Shown: positions 6,480 through 14,030, counted from the first letter of the stretch. The stretch is DNA of 14,983 bases from an uncultured Alistipes sp. (GCA_900549685.1 UROX01000048.1:1-14983), one strand, 5' to 3'. The notes: a model not told the origin generated them from the sequence alone. Translations and numbers: made by a program.

Positions 6480-7430
6480 ATGGCTAAAATCTCAAGACAA
6501 CTGACGGAACTCATCGGCCATACGCCGCTGCTGGAGCTTTCGCATTACAATCGCAAACACGGTCTGAAGGCCGAAATCGTCGCCAAGCTGGAATATTTCA
6601 ATCCGGGAGGCAGCGTCAAGGACCGCATCGCACTGGCCATGATCGAAGAGGCCGAAAAAGCCGGAACGCTGCGCGAAGGAATGGAGATCATCGAACCTAC
6701 CAGCGGAAACACGGGCGTGGGCCTCGCCCTCGTATCGGCAGCCAAAGGTTACCGGCTGACGCTCACGATGCCCGAGACGATGAGCGTCGAACGGCGCAAG
6801 CTGCTCGCGGCGCTCGGCGCACGTATTGTGCTCACGCCCGGAGCGGACGGCATGAAAGGCGCCATCGCCGAAGCCGAGGCCCTGCGGAACGCGAATCCGG
6901 ACGGAGCCGTCATCCTCCGGCAGTTCGAGAATCCGGCCAACCCCGCCGTTCACCGACGGACGACCGCCGAAGAAATATGGGCCGACACGGACGGACGCAT
7001 CGACTTCTTCGTCGCAGGCGTCGGCACGGGCGGAACGGTCAGCGGAACGGGCGCACGCCTCAAGGAACTCGATCCGTCGATACGCATCGTCGCCGTCGAA
7101 CCGGCCGAATCGCCCGTGCTGTCGGGCGGCGTCCCCGGTCCCCACAAGATACAAGGTATCGGAGCCGGATTCGTGCCCGCGACCTATGACCCGAGCGTCG
7201 TGGACGAAGTGATCGCCATTCCGGGCGACGATGCCATCCGGACCGGACGCGAAGCGGCACAGTGCGAAGGTCTGCTGGTAGGCATCTCGTCGGGAGCGGC
7301 GCTCCGGGCGGCGACCCTGCTGGCCCGCAGGCCGGAAAACGAAGGCAAAAGAATCGTCGTGCTGCTGCCCGACACCGGAGAGCGTTACCTCTCCACCCAA
7401 CTGTACGCTTACGACGAATATCCGCTTTAG
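6480..7430 (+). CDS. cysK: Cysteine synthase A (O-acetylserine sulfhydrylase)
   Basis: A 316-residue PLP enzyme of the expected length. The PLP lysine is K47 in PGGSVKDRIA; the substrate/PLP loop is EPTSGNTGVGLA (72-83). The glycine-rich phosphate-binding loop GTGGTVSGTG and the PLP-ring-binding GISSGAA segment are also present. The family makes L-cysteine from O-acetyl-L-serine and sulfide in the cytosol, the last step of sulfur assimilation. The ATG at 6480 gives the standard N-terminus (LTELIGHTPLLEL). It is 34 bases after the UbiB-family gene, so probably co-transcribed, and its transcript seems to run about 200 bases past the stop to the terminator at 7632-7683. CysM or cystathionine beta-synthase-like proteins are close relatives; the length and motifs favour CysK. 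Confidence 0.95.
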   Translation: MAKISRQLTELIGHTPLLELSHYNRKHGLKAEIVAKLEYFNPGGSVKDRIALAMIEEAEKAGTLREGMEIIEPTSGNTGVGLALVSAAKGYRLTLTMPETMSVERRKLLAALGARIVLTPGADGMKGAIAEAEALRNANPDGAVILRQFENPANPAVHRRTTAEEIWADTDGRIDFFVAGVGTGGTVSGTGARLKELDPSIRIVAVEPAESPVLSGGVPGPHKIQGIGAGFVPATYDPSVVDEVIAIPGDDAIRTGREAAQCEGLLVGISSGAALRAATLLARRPENEGKRIVVLLPDTGERYLSTQLYAYDEYPL

Positions 7431-7631
7431 TACATTCCGCAGGAAAGGCGGTGGCACGACGACGGGACGGACATCAAGCCCTCGTGCGTGAACCGGCCTC
7501 CCGGACGCAGCTACGACTCGCGTCGGGAACGCAAAACCGTCCCCGACAAGCTCCTGCCGACAGGAAGCCGCCCGTATCGCAGGAATGAGCCACCGTTCCT
7601 CCCGAAGCGGTCGAGCTACGGAAGAATGCCG
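7431..7631 (+). other. Transcribed 3' region of cysK, no gene seen
   Basis: About 200 GC-rich bases separate the cysK stop from a good terminator. Reading frames here give arginine/serine/proline-rich translations with no domain pattern. Small hairpins are visible (GACGC...GCGTC near 7506-7526; TCCTG-CCGA-CAGGA near 7552-7565). It may be a long 3' untranslated region or hold a small RNA processed from it; nothing in the sequence decides this. Confidence 0.35.
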
Positions 7632-7683
7632 AATCCGGCAGGGGCAACGGAAACATTTCCGCTACCCCTGCCGGATTCTTTTT
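7632..7683 (+). terminator. Rho-independent terminator of the ubiB-cysK transcript
   Basis: The stem AATCCGGCAGGGG / CCCCTGCCGGATT (7632-7644 and 7665-7677) is perfect over 13 pairs, extends inward with two mismatches through CAACGGA / TCCGCTA, and is followed immediately by CTTTTTC. This is the classic layout on the plus strand. Confidence 0.88.
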
Positions 7684-8023
7684 CATCGATCCGTTTTTTC
7701 ATAGTTTCGCCCCCGATAAGCCATTTTCGCGACGGCACGCTCCCGGGGTCTTCCTCGAAAGTCGCTTTCGTTCCGAAAAGCCAAACGCACCGGGCGGACC
7801 GTCTTCCGCCGTGTCCCCGATCCCTGCGCACGAACGGAAACCCGAAACGAATACCGGGAGCAAAATCTTCGTCCGACATACGCAATAAGAAAAAAAGACG
7901 CGACGCATTCCGCTTCCGAAAGAGTCCGTACGGACCGACGACCGAAGCAGGCACTCGCGAAACAGACATCCATCCGCACGGTCTCCGCTGAGGGAAAACT
8001 TATAGAAAAACGAACGAGAGGAG
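7684..8023. other. Gap between two convergent transcripts; no gene seen
   Basis: About 340 bases between the cysK terminator and the likely terminator of the minus-strand FAD gene. Open frames occur on both strands (7488-7991 plus, 7683-8183 minus), but their translations are rich in R, S, F and C with no motif or family resemblance, and they run through the terminators. No RNA gene, repeat or promoter was recognised. Confidence 0.5.
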
Positions 8024-8050
8024 AAAAAAGACGTGCGACGAAACGCCGCA
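8024..8050 (-). terminator. Possible terminator of the FAD-protein transcript
   Basis: On the minus strand the sequence reads GCGGCG-TTT-CGTCGC (one G-U pair, plus a flanking A-T pair), then ACG, then CTTTTTTCTC. The stem pairs fully only in minus-strand RNA (the plus strand has an A-C mismatch), which fits a minus-strand terminator about 170 bases after the gene's stop. Further hairpins lie between (8105-8122; 8174-8211), so the true end could be earlier. Confidence 0.45.
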
Positions 8051-8173
8051 AGCGACCGACGGCACGGCCGTACATATCCCGACGGGCAAACGCCCCTCCG
8101 ACAACCGGACAGTCCTGTCCGGCAGCGACGTCCAGCAATGGAACGGGACAGAAGCTCTGCCGCCACAGTCGCC

Positions 8174-8211
8174 CGACGGGCACAGGCTACACTTTCCGGA
8201 AGTGCCCGTCG
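8174..8211. repeat. Inverted repeat just after the FAD-protein stop
   Basis: CGACGGGCAC (8174-8183) and its exact complement GTGCCCGTCG (8202-8211) form a 10-pair stem with an 18-base loop. It starts 11 bases past the minus-strand stop. No T-run follows on the minus strand. A second near-palindrome, CCGGACAG-TC-CTGTCCGG, lies at 8105-8122. These probably fold in the 3' untranslated RNA. Confidence 0.5.
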
Positions 8212-8222
8212 GCATCGGTCCG

Positions 8223-9779
8223 TTATCGGCCCAGATAATCGGCCGCACGGTCGGCGCAACGCTCGCCGTCGATGGCGGCCGAAACGATACCGCCTGCATA
8301 ACCGGCTCCCTCGCCGCAGGGGAACAGTCCCTCGACACAGGTGTGCATCAACGTTTCGGGATCGCGCGGAATGCGGACAGGCGACGAGGTACGCGACTCC
8401 ACGCCCACGACGAGCGCCTCGTTGGTGACGAATCCGCGCAACTTTTTCCCGAACGACGCGAAACCGCCTCTCAGCGAATCGGAGATGAATCCGGGCAGCC
8501 AGCGGTGCAGTTCCGAAGACGACACGCCGGGCACATACGAACAAGCAGGCAGCGTGCGGGAACGACGCCCGGCGACGAAATCGGCCAGACGCTGCGCCGG
8601 CGCCACCTGCCGGTCGGCCACCTGAGCGTAAGCCGCTTCTTCGAGCCGCTCCTGGAAACACAGTCCGGCCAACGCACCGTGCCGCTCACGCAGGAACTCG
8701 AAATCGGAAAGCCTCACCTCGGTGACGATACCCGAATTGGCATAGACCGAATTGCGGCCCGAAGGCGACATGCCGTTCACGACCGACTCGCCCGAACGCG
8801 TCATGGCCGGCACGATGAACCCGCCCGGACACATACAGAACGAATAGACGCCCCGCCCGCCGATCTGGCTCACCAGCGAATAGGAGGCCGCAGGCAGATA
8901 CTCGCCCCGTTCGGGCAGATGGTACTGCGCCGAGTCGATGAGCCGCTGGGGATGTTCGACACGCACCCCCATCGCGAAAGCCTTGGCCTCGATCCGCACG
9001 CCGCCGTCGTGGAGCATGCGGTAAACGTCGCGGGCCGAATGGCCCGTGGCCAGCACCACCGCGGCCCCCTCGACGAGCGTATCGCCCAGCCACACGCCTG
9101 CGATACGGTTCTCCCGGATCTCGAGCCGCGTGGCTTTCGCCCCGAAGTGCACCTCTCCGCCCGCGGCGAGAATCGTCTGCCGCATGGCTGCGATGATGCG
9201 GGGCAGCCGGTCCGTACCGATATGCGGATGTGCGTCGTAAAGAATCGACTCGTCGGCTCCGTGGAAACGGAACACCTCGAGCGCCTTGCGGTAGTCGCCC
9301 CGTTTCTTGGAGCGGGTGAACAGTTTGCCGTCGGAATAGGTTCCCGCACCGCCTTCGCCGAAGGCGTAGTTCGAATCGGGATCGACCTCGCCGTTGCGGT
9401 TGATGCGGGCGATGTCCCGTTTGCGGGACGACACGTCGCGCCCGCGTTCGAGCACAATGGGCCGCAAGCCGCGTTCGATGAGCCGGAGCGCTGCGAAAAG
9501 TCCCGCCGGTCCCGCCCCCACGACGACGACCGGCGTACGGCCCGTCACGTCCGGATAGTCGAACCGGACCGGTTCGGGCGTCTGCTCGCCGTCCACATAG
9601 ACCTGCACGCCGAGATTGACGCGGATCTGCCGGCTGCGGGCGTCGATGGAACGACGCACGGTGCGCACCAGCGCGATGCGCGACTCGGAGACGGAAAGCT
9701 GTCGGGCGATCCGGGGAATATAGAGAGCGGGATCGGATGCCTCGCGGGGCGTCAGAACCAACGAAAGATCGAAAGGCAT
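8223..9779 (-). CDS. NAD(P)/FAD-dependent dehydrogenase-like flavoprotein (COG2509 type)
   Basis: A 518-residue cytosolic flavoprotein of the COG2509 'uncharacterised FAD-dependent dehydrogenase' group. A family-specific N-terminal domain (about 1-82, MPFDLSLVLTPREA...) precedes the Rossmann FAD motif VVVVGAGPAGLFAALRL (84-100) with ribose-binding E111 in VLERG. It continues through NYAFGEGGAGTYSDGKL, LATGHSARDVY, PGGFIVPA and the late FAD-binding segment GLFPCGEGAGYAGGIVSAAIDG near the C-terminus. Length is normal. The physiological substrate of this group is not established. I chose the ATG at 9779: it gives the family N-terminus, whereas an ATG at 9812 would lie inside the -7 box (9810-9817). 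The gene diverges from the glycosyltransferase at 9848. No partner gene follows it. Composition is very GC-rich, like its left-hand neighbours. Confidence 0.88.
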   Translation of the reverse strand: MPFDLSLVLTPREASDPALYIPRIARQLSVSESRIALVRTVRRSIDARSRQIRVNLGVQVYVDGEQTPEPVRFDYPDVTGRTPVVVVGAGPAGLFAALRLIERGLRPIVLERGRDVSSRKRDIARINRNGEVDPDSNYAFGEGGAGTYSDGKLFTRSKKRGDYRKALEVFRFHGADESILYDAHPHIGTDRLPRIIAAMRQTILAAGGEVHFGAKATRLEIRENRIAGVWLGDTLVEGAAVVLATGHSARDVYRMLHDGGVRIEAKAFAMGVRVEHPQRLIDSAQYHLPERGEYLPAASYSLVSQIGGRGVYSFCMCPGGFIVPAMTRSGESVVNGMSPSGRNSVYANSGIVTEVRLSDFEFLRERHGALAGLCFQERLEEAAYAQVADRQVAPAQRLADFVAGRRSRTLPACSYVPGVSSSELHRWLPGFISDSLRGGFASFGKKLRGFVTNEALVVGVESRTSSPVRIPRDPETLMHTCVEGLFPCGEGAGYAGGIVSAAIDGERCADRAADYLGR

Positions 9780-9809
9780 AATTTTTAACGGATAAGCGCC
9801 ATTGTCCGC

Positions 9810-9817
9810 CAAAATTA
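9810..9817 (-). promoter_or_regulatory. -7 box for the FAD-protein gene
   Basis: TAATTTTG on the minus strand matches TAnnTTTG, about 30 bases before the ATG at 9779. No clear TTTG is found 19 bases upstream. It lies one base from the -7 box of the divergent promoter. Confidence 0.5.
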
Positions 9818-9818
9818 C

Positions 9819-9826
9819 TATTTTTG
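9819..9826 (+). promoter_or_regulatory. -7 box for the glycosyltransferase-pyrC operon
   Basis: TATTTTTG on the plus strand matches TAnnTTTG, 21 bases before the ATG at 9848. The -33 element is not obvious. This is the only promoter-like site seen for the five-gene run that ends at 14780. Confidence 0.5.
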
Positions 9827-9847
9827 TTCAATAAACAGACACGACTT

Positions 9848-10573
9848 ATGAGGAATCTGGTGATTATCCCGACCTACAACGAGATCGACAACATCGACGC
9901 GATGATCGAGAAAGTCTTCTCGTTGAGCGAACCGTTCGACCTGCTGATTATCGACGACGGGTCGCCCGACGGCACGGCGGACATCGTAAAAAAGAGACAG
10001 AACGACCATCCCGGAAGGCTCCATCTCATCGAGCGTTCGGGCAAGTTGGGCCTCGGCACCGCCTATCTCGCCGGGTTCCGCTGGGCGCTCGAACAGGGAT
10101 ACGACCACGTTTTCGAAATGGACTGCGACTTCTCGCACAACCCCGACGACCTGGTACGCCTCGCACAGGCGGCCGAAGCGGGCGCCGATCTGGTGATCGG
10201 GTCGCGCTACGTGACGGGCGTAAATGTCGTGAACTGGCCGATGAAGCGTGTGCTGATGTCCTATTACGCATCGGCCTACGTGCGTCTCGTGACGGGCATG
10301 CCGGTACGCGACGCGACGGCGGGATTCGTCTGTTACAGCGCCGACCTGCTCCGCAAAATGGACCTCGATGCCGTACAGATGAAAGGCTACGGCTTCCAGA
10401 TCGAAATGAAATACACGGCATGGAAACTGGGTTTCCGGATCGAGGAAGTGCCCATCGTATTCACCGAACGGACGCTCGGCGCCTCGAAAATGAGCGGCGG
10501 CATCTTCCGCGAGGCCTTCTTCGGCGTCATGAAGCTCCGTTTCCGTTCGATCCGCGCCCGCAAAGCACAGTAA
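9848..10573 (+). CDS. Polyprenol monophosphomannose synthase-like family 2 glycosyltransferase
   Basis: A 241-residue GT-A fold glycosyltransferase of the Dpm1 type. It opens with LVIIPTYNEIDNID (4-17), then LLIIDDGSPDGTADIV (32-47), GLGTAYLAGFRWAL (68-81), the metal-binding MDCDFSHNPDDL (91-102, DCD as the DxD motif), IGSRYVTG (117-124), and the acceptor-side block YGFQIEMKYTAWKLGF. There are no C-terminal membrane helices, matching the soluble catalytic form. The family moves mannose (or another hexose) from a nucleotide sugar to a polyprenyl phosphate on the cytoplasmic face of the membrane; the actual sugar here is inferred, not seen. The start is the ATG at 9848; the TTG at 9824 overlaps the promoter. 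It is 1 base from pyrC and the pair is translationally coupled, an order I recall as common in Bacteroidales. Confidence 0.88.
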   Translation: MRNLVIIPTYNEIDNIDAMIEKVFSLSEPFDLLIIDDGSPDGTADIVKKRQNDHPGRLHLIERSGKLGLGTAYLAGFRWALEQGYDHVFEMDCDFSHNPDDLVRLAQAAEAGADLVIGSRYVTGVNVVNWPMKRVLMSYYASAYVRLVTGMPVRDATAGFVCYSADLLRKMDLDAVQMKGYGFQIEMKYTAWKLGFRIEEVPIVFTERTLGASKMSGGIFREAFFGVMKLRFRSIRARKAQ

Positions 10574-10574
10574 C

Positions 10575-11915
10575 ATGGAACGGCTGCTGATCCGGGGCGG
10601 AACGCTCATCAACGAAGGAGAACGGTTCGAAGGATACGTGATCATCTCGGGCGACCGCATCGAAACGGTCGGACGGGGTCCCTACCCCCACGAACGGTTC
10701 GACGGTACGGAAATCGACGCACGGGGCCAATGGGTCCTGCCCGGCGCGATCGACGACCAGGTGCATTTCCGCGAACCGGGCCTGACCTACAAGGCCGACA
10801 TCCGCAGCGAGTCGGTTGCGGCGGCGGCGGGAGGCGTCACCTCGTTCATGGACATGCCCAACTGTAACCCGCAGACCACAACCCTGGAGGCACTGGAAAA
10901 CAAGTTTAAGGATGCGGCTACCAAATGTATTGTCAATTATTCTTTCTATTTCGGAGCCACAAACAACAATGCCGACCAGCTGAAGGCACTGGACAAGACA
11001 CACGTATGCGGTGTAACACTGTTCATGGGAGCCAGCACCGGAAACATGCTGGTAGACCGCATGGAAGCCTTGAAAAAGATATTCTCCGAAGCGGGCATGC
11101 TGATTGCCACCCATTGTGAGGACCAGCAGATTATCCGCGAAAATACCGAACGCTTCAAGCAGCAGTATGGCGAAGACCTGGACATTTCTTTCCATCCGCT
11201 GATACGTAGTGAGGAAGCCTGCTACCATTCTTCGGCACTGGCCGTACAATTGGCAAAGGAAACGGGTGCCCGTCTGCACATCCTGCATATCAGTACGGCA
11301 CGCGAGTTAGGTCTGTTAGAAGACCGCCCGCTCCACGAAAAGAAAATTACGGCAGAAGCCTGCGTATCGCACCTCATGTTCTGTGATGAAGACTATGCGC
11401 AATTCGGGGCACGCATCAAGTGTAACCCCAGCATCAAGACAAAGGCCGACCGTGATGCGCTGAGAAAGGCTCTGACTACCAACCTGATTGACGTTATTGC
11501 TACCGACCATGCCCCCCACCTGTTGAGTGAAAAAGAAGGAGGAGCACTGAAAGCCGTATCGGGGATGCCGACTCTGCAGTTCTCACTGATCAGCATCTAC
11601 GAACTGGTACACGAAGGCCTCCTGTCTATCGAACAGCTGGTACAGAAAATGTGTCATGCACCGGCCCAGCTTTACCAGATTAGCCAAAGAGGATTTATCC
11701 GACCGGGCTATCAGGCCGACCTGGTTCTGCTGAATCCGCATAAGGAATGGACCGTAACCACCGACTGCATTGAAAGCAAGTGCGGATGGAGTCCGATGGA
11801 AGGCCGCACTTTCCATGCACAGGTAGAAAAGACATTTGTCAACGGTACGGCAGTTTACGAGAATGGGAAAGTAAACAAAGCACACCGTGGACAAGCTCTT
11901 CGGTTTGAACGCTAA
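10575..11915 (+). CDS. pyrC: Dihydroorotase, apparently chimeric
   Basis: A 446-residue amidohydrolase of the Bacteroidales dihydroorotase type, which interconverts N-carbamoyl-L-aspartate and dihydroorotate in pyrimidine synthesis. Landmarks are GAIDDQVHFREPG (57-69), MPNCNPQTTT (94-103), ATHCED with metal ligand H180, LHILHIS with H238, and ATDHAPH with D311. Two canonical ligands look changed: the D-x-H-x-H motif reads DDQVH (Q62 for the first His), and the position often holding a carboxylated lysine reads GVTLF (T148). I recall the DDQVH form from other Bacteroidales enzymes; I am less sure about T148. The frame is intact, but base composition changes sharply near residue 96 (about base 10,860), from about 67-70% GC to 40-55% GC in 60-base blocks. 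The first fifth is therefore in the style of the left genome and the rest in another. It is followed by the MetH-domain gene after 10 bases. Confidence 0.93.
   Translation: MERLLIRGGTLINEGERFEGYVIISGDRIETVGRGPYPHERFDGTEIDARGQWVLPGAIDDQVHFREPGLTYKADIRSESVAAAAGGVTSFMDMPNCNPQTTTLEALENKFKDAATKCIVNYSFYFGATNNNADQLKALDKTHVCGVTLFMGASTGNMLVDRMEALKKIFSEAGMLIATHCEDQQIIRENTERFKQQYGEDLDISFHPLIRSEEACYHSSALAVQLAKETGARLHILHISTARELGLLEDRPLHEKKITAEACVSHLMFCDEDYAQFGARIKCNPSIKTKADRDALRKALTTNLIDVIATDHAPHLLSEKEGGALKAVSGMPTLQFSLISIYELVHEGLLSIEQLVQKMCHAPAQLYQISQRGFIRPGYQADLVLLNPHKEWTVTTDCIESKCGWSPMEGRTFHAQVEKTFVNGTAVYENGKVNKAHRGQALRFER
10840..10900. other. Composition and codon-usage junction inside pyrC
   Basis: Counting by eye, the 60-base blocks starting at 10741 and 10801 have about 67% and 70% GC; the block at 10861 has about 52%; the block at 10921 about 40%. 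Left of it, codons are GCG/GGC/CGG/TCG-rich; right of it AAT, ATT, TCT, TTT, ACA, GTA and CGT become common and stay so to the window end. The change falls in the conserved MPNxNPQTTT coding segment. No repeat, att-like site or mobile gene is visible. Confidence 0.8.
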
Positions 11916-11925
11916 AAGAAATCAA

Positions 11926-12831
11926 ATGAAAACAGACATCACGACCGTCCGTTACGACATACACGACCTGGCTGAATACATCAACTGGATTTATTTTTTC
12001 CACGCATGGGGGTTTCAGCCTCGTTACGCAGCCATTGCCGACATTCATGGGTGTGATGCCTGCCGCGCCGGGTGGCTGGCCTCATTTCCTGAAGCTGAAC
12101 GTGCCAAGGCTGCCGAAGCCATGCAACTGCACAAAGAAGCGGTACGCATGCTGAACAAAATCGACGGGAAATACAAGGTCTATGCCATTTATCGCCTGAT
12201 GGAAGCCAATGCAGAGGGCGACAACCTGTGGTTAGAGGGCACTTTATTTCCTCTGCTCCGTCAGCAGACCCGCGTCCGCCCCGACGACCCGTTTCTCTGC
12301 CTGAGTGACTTTGTGCGTCCCCTTTCTTCCGGCATCAAGGATACGGTAGGAGGATTCGCCACTACCATCGATCCGGCCATGGAAGAAGAATTCAGCCATG
12401 ACGACTACCAGTCCTTGCTCATCAAGACATTGGGTGAACGTCTGGCGGAAGCCGCAGCTGAAAAAATACACGAAACCCTACGCAAAGAGGTATGGGGATA
12501 CGCCAAGGACGAAAAGCTGACCATGAAACAGTTGCTCAACGAAGACTATCAGGGCATACGTCCTGCCGTGGGTTATCCTTCCCTGCCCGACATATCGGTC
12601 AGCTTTCTGCTCGACAAGCTTATTGACATGAAACGCATCGGGATACATCTGACAGAGAACGGAATGATGCAGCCTCATGCCTCGGTATGCGGACTGATGT
12701 TTGCTCATCCGGCTTCACGCTACTTCTCGGTAGGAAAAATCGATGAGGAGCAACTCATGGATTATGCTTCCCGCCGGAAGATAGATGCCGACGTACTGCG
12801 AAAATACCTCGCAGCCAATCTGCAACCCTAA
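11926..12831 (+). CDS. Stand-alone MetH reactivation (AdoMet-binding) domain protein
   Basis: A 301-residue protein made up almost wholly of the vitamin B12-dependent methionine synthase activation domain. It opens with a helix-turn region, LAEYINWIYFFHAWGF (15-30), like the LRNYIDWTPFF start of the E. coli MetH domain. It then has LCLSDFVRPLSSG (124-136), HDDYQSLLIKTLGERLAEA (158-176), VWGYA (189-193), the AdoMet-binding RPAVGYPSLPD (212-222), and a C-terminal block with HASVCGLMFAHPASRYFSVGKI. No cobalamin, homocysteine or folate module is attached. It presumably reactivates oxidised cob(II)alamin on a separate methionine synthase, using AdoMet and a flavodoxin-type electron donor. I chose the ATG at 11926, 10 bases after the pyrC stop; upstream codons overlap pyrC. 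Confidence 0.9.
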   Translation: MKTDITTVRYDIHDLAEYINWIYFFHAWGFQPRYAAIADIHGCDACRAGWLASFPEAERAKAAEAMQLHKEAVRMLNKIDGKYKVYAIYRLMEANAEGDNLWLEGTLFPLLRQQTRVRPDDPFLCLSDFVRPLSSGIKDTVGGFATTIDPAMEEEFSHDDYQSLLIKTLGERLAEAAAEKIHETLRKEVWGYAKDEKLTMKQLLNEDYQGIRPAVGYPSLPDISVSFLLDKLIDMKRIGIHLTENGMMQPHASVCGLMFAHPASRYFSVGKIDEEQLMDYASRRKIDADVLRKYLAANLQP

Positions 12832-12846
12832 AATGAGTACACAAAT

Positions 12847-14016
12847 ATGATTCTACTACGCGTGTCACTGATATTCTTAGTCTTGTTTCTGCTACCCGAC
12901 TGGTACATATACAAGACGTATCTGACCAGCCTGCACCACAGGAGGTGGAAACTGGCTTACTGGCTACCTACTGTTTTGCTGTTGCTTATTCTGGTCATCT
13001 TCCTGATTGGTCACGACACCTTACATGACTATTTTGGTACTTACCTGATTGTAGCCCTGTGCGTAACCATACCTAAAACGGTATTCATGCTGACCAGCAT
13101 CTTGCTGAAACTCTTCAGAAGGCTGGTGAAACGTCCTGTTCCTCACGGATGGATAGCCTTAGCATCTGCACTGCTCACCTTTGGGTATGTATTGTTCGGA
13201 GCTATCAAGGGAAAGGAAAACTTTCAGGTGAAAGAAGTCACCTTCTATTCGCCTGACCTTCCGGACGCATTCGACGGATACCGCATCCTGCAATTGTCGG
13301 ACATTCATTCCGGAAGCTGGAAAGGGAACGGAAAGGCACTTCAGGAAGCCATCGACCTCTGTAACCGGCAAAATGCCGATTTGGCTGTATTCACCGGTGA
13401 CCTCGTGAACAGCCGCGCTGACGAACTGCTGGAATTTATGCCCGTGTTCTCCCAACTGAAAGCCCGCGACGGGGTATATTCCGTCTTGGGAAATCACGAC
13501 TATGGCTCCTACGTAAAATGGGAAAACGAGCAGGCCCGCTTAGCCAACGTAGACAGTCTGATTGCACGCGAAAACCGTATGGGATGGTGCATGCTGCAAA
13601 ATGACCATCGTATTATATATAAAGGTACGGATTCCATTGCTATAGTCGGCGTGGAAAACAGCGGGAAACCGCCTTTCCCCGACAGAGGCGACTTACCCAA
13701 GGCTTTGCAAGGCACAGACGGCATGTTCAAGGTGTTGCTAAGTCACGACCCGACACACTGGCGCCGGAAAGTGCTTCCAGACACCTCGGTACAGCTTACC
13801 CTGTCAGGTCATACCCACGACATGCAAATCAGTCTGTTCGGCTTCTCAGTGTCCAAGTTTATCTATCCGGAACACAGAGGACTGTACCTGGAGGGCGACC
13901 GGGGACTGTATGTCAACATCGGGTTAGGCTATGTGCTCTTCCCCATGCGCTTAGGTGCCTGGCCGGAAATTACCGTCCTCACATTAAAAAAAGGAAATAA
14001 CAAATCAATCCAATAA
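12847..14016 (+). CDS. Membrane-anchored calcineurin-like metallophosphoesterase
   Basis: A 389-residue inner-membrane protein. Four hydrophobic stretches (about 4-20, 38-55, 64-86, 101-120) are followed by a calcineurin-type phosphoesterase domain from about residue 145. The dinuclear metal ligands are all visible: LSDIHSG (D152, H154), FTGDLVNSR (D185), LGNHDYG (N216, H217, D218), LLSHDPTHW (H300) and SGHTHDMQ (H322, H324). The domain is of the YkuE/YaeI-like type; known members hydrolyse phosphoesters, including lipid-linked ones, but the substrate here is unknown. Its neighbour plsC suggests envelope lipid work, as an inference. It starts 15 bases after the MetH-domain gene and ends 14 bases before plsC. 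Codon use matches the right-hand part. Confidence 0.9.
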   Translation: MILLRVSLIFLVLFLLPDWYIYKTYLTSLHHRRWKLAYWLPTVLLLLILVIFLIGHDTLHDYFGTYLIVALCVTIPKTVFMLTSILLKLFRRLVKRPVPHGWIALASALLTFGYVLFGAIKGKENFQVKEVTFYSPDLPDAFDGYRILQLSDIHSGSWKGNGKALQEAIDLCNRQNADLAVFTGDLVNSRADELLEFMPVFSQLKARDGVYSVLGNHDYGSYVKWENEQARLANVDSLIARENRMGWCMLQNDHRIIYKGTDSIAIVGVENSGKPPFPDRGDLPKALQGTDGMFKVLLSHDPTHWRRKVLPDTSVQLTLSGHTHDMQISLFGFSVSKFIYPEHRGLYLEGDRGLYVNIGLGYVLFPMRLGAWPEITVLTLKKGNNKSIQ

Positions 14017-14030
14017 AATCTATCACACTT

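Noticed and set aside
7488..7991. A 167-codon plus-strand frame after cysK
   Set aside because: It runs straight through the strong terminator at 7632-7683, and its translation is basic and low in hydrophobic residues.
8024..8222. Possible cobalamin riboswitch (GCCACAGT-like segment)
   Set aside because: No B12-box-like sequence was found at the right distance, and the region is downstream of, not before, a gene on either strand.
7699..8661. A 320-codon minus-strand open frame
   Set aside because: It overlaps the FAD-protein gene in another frame and runs through the likely terminator. Arginine/cysteine/serine-rich translation with no motif.
8223..9831. Alternative long frames (8202-9788 plus, 8686-9831 minus) over the FAD-protein gene
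   Set aside because: Both overlap a gene with intact FAD-binding motifs at both ends; the alternatives are compositional shadows.
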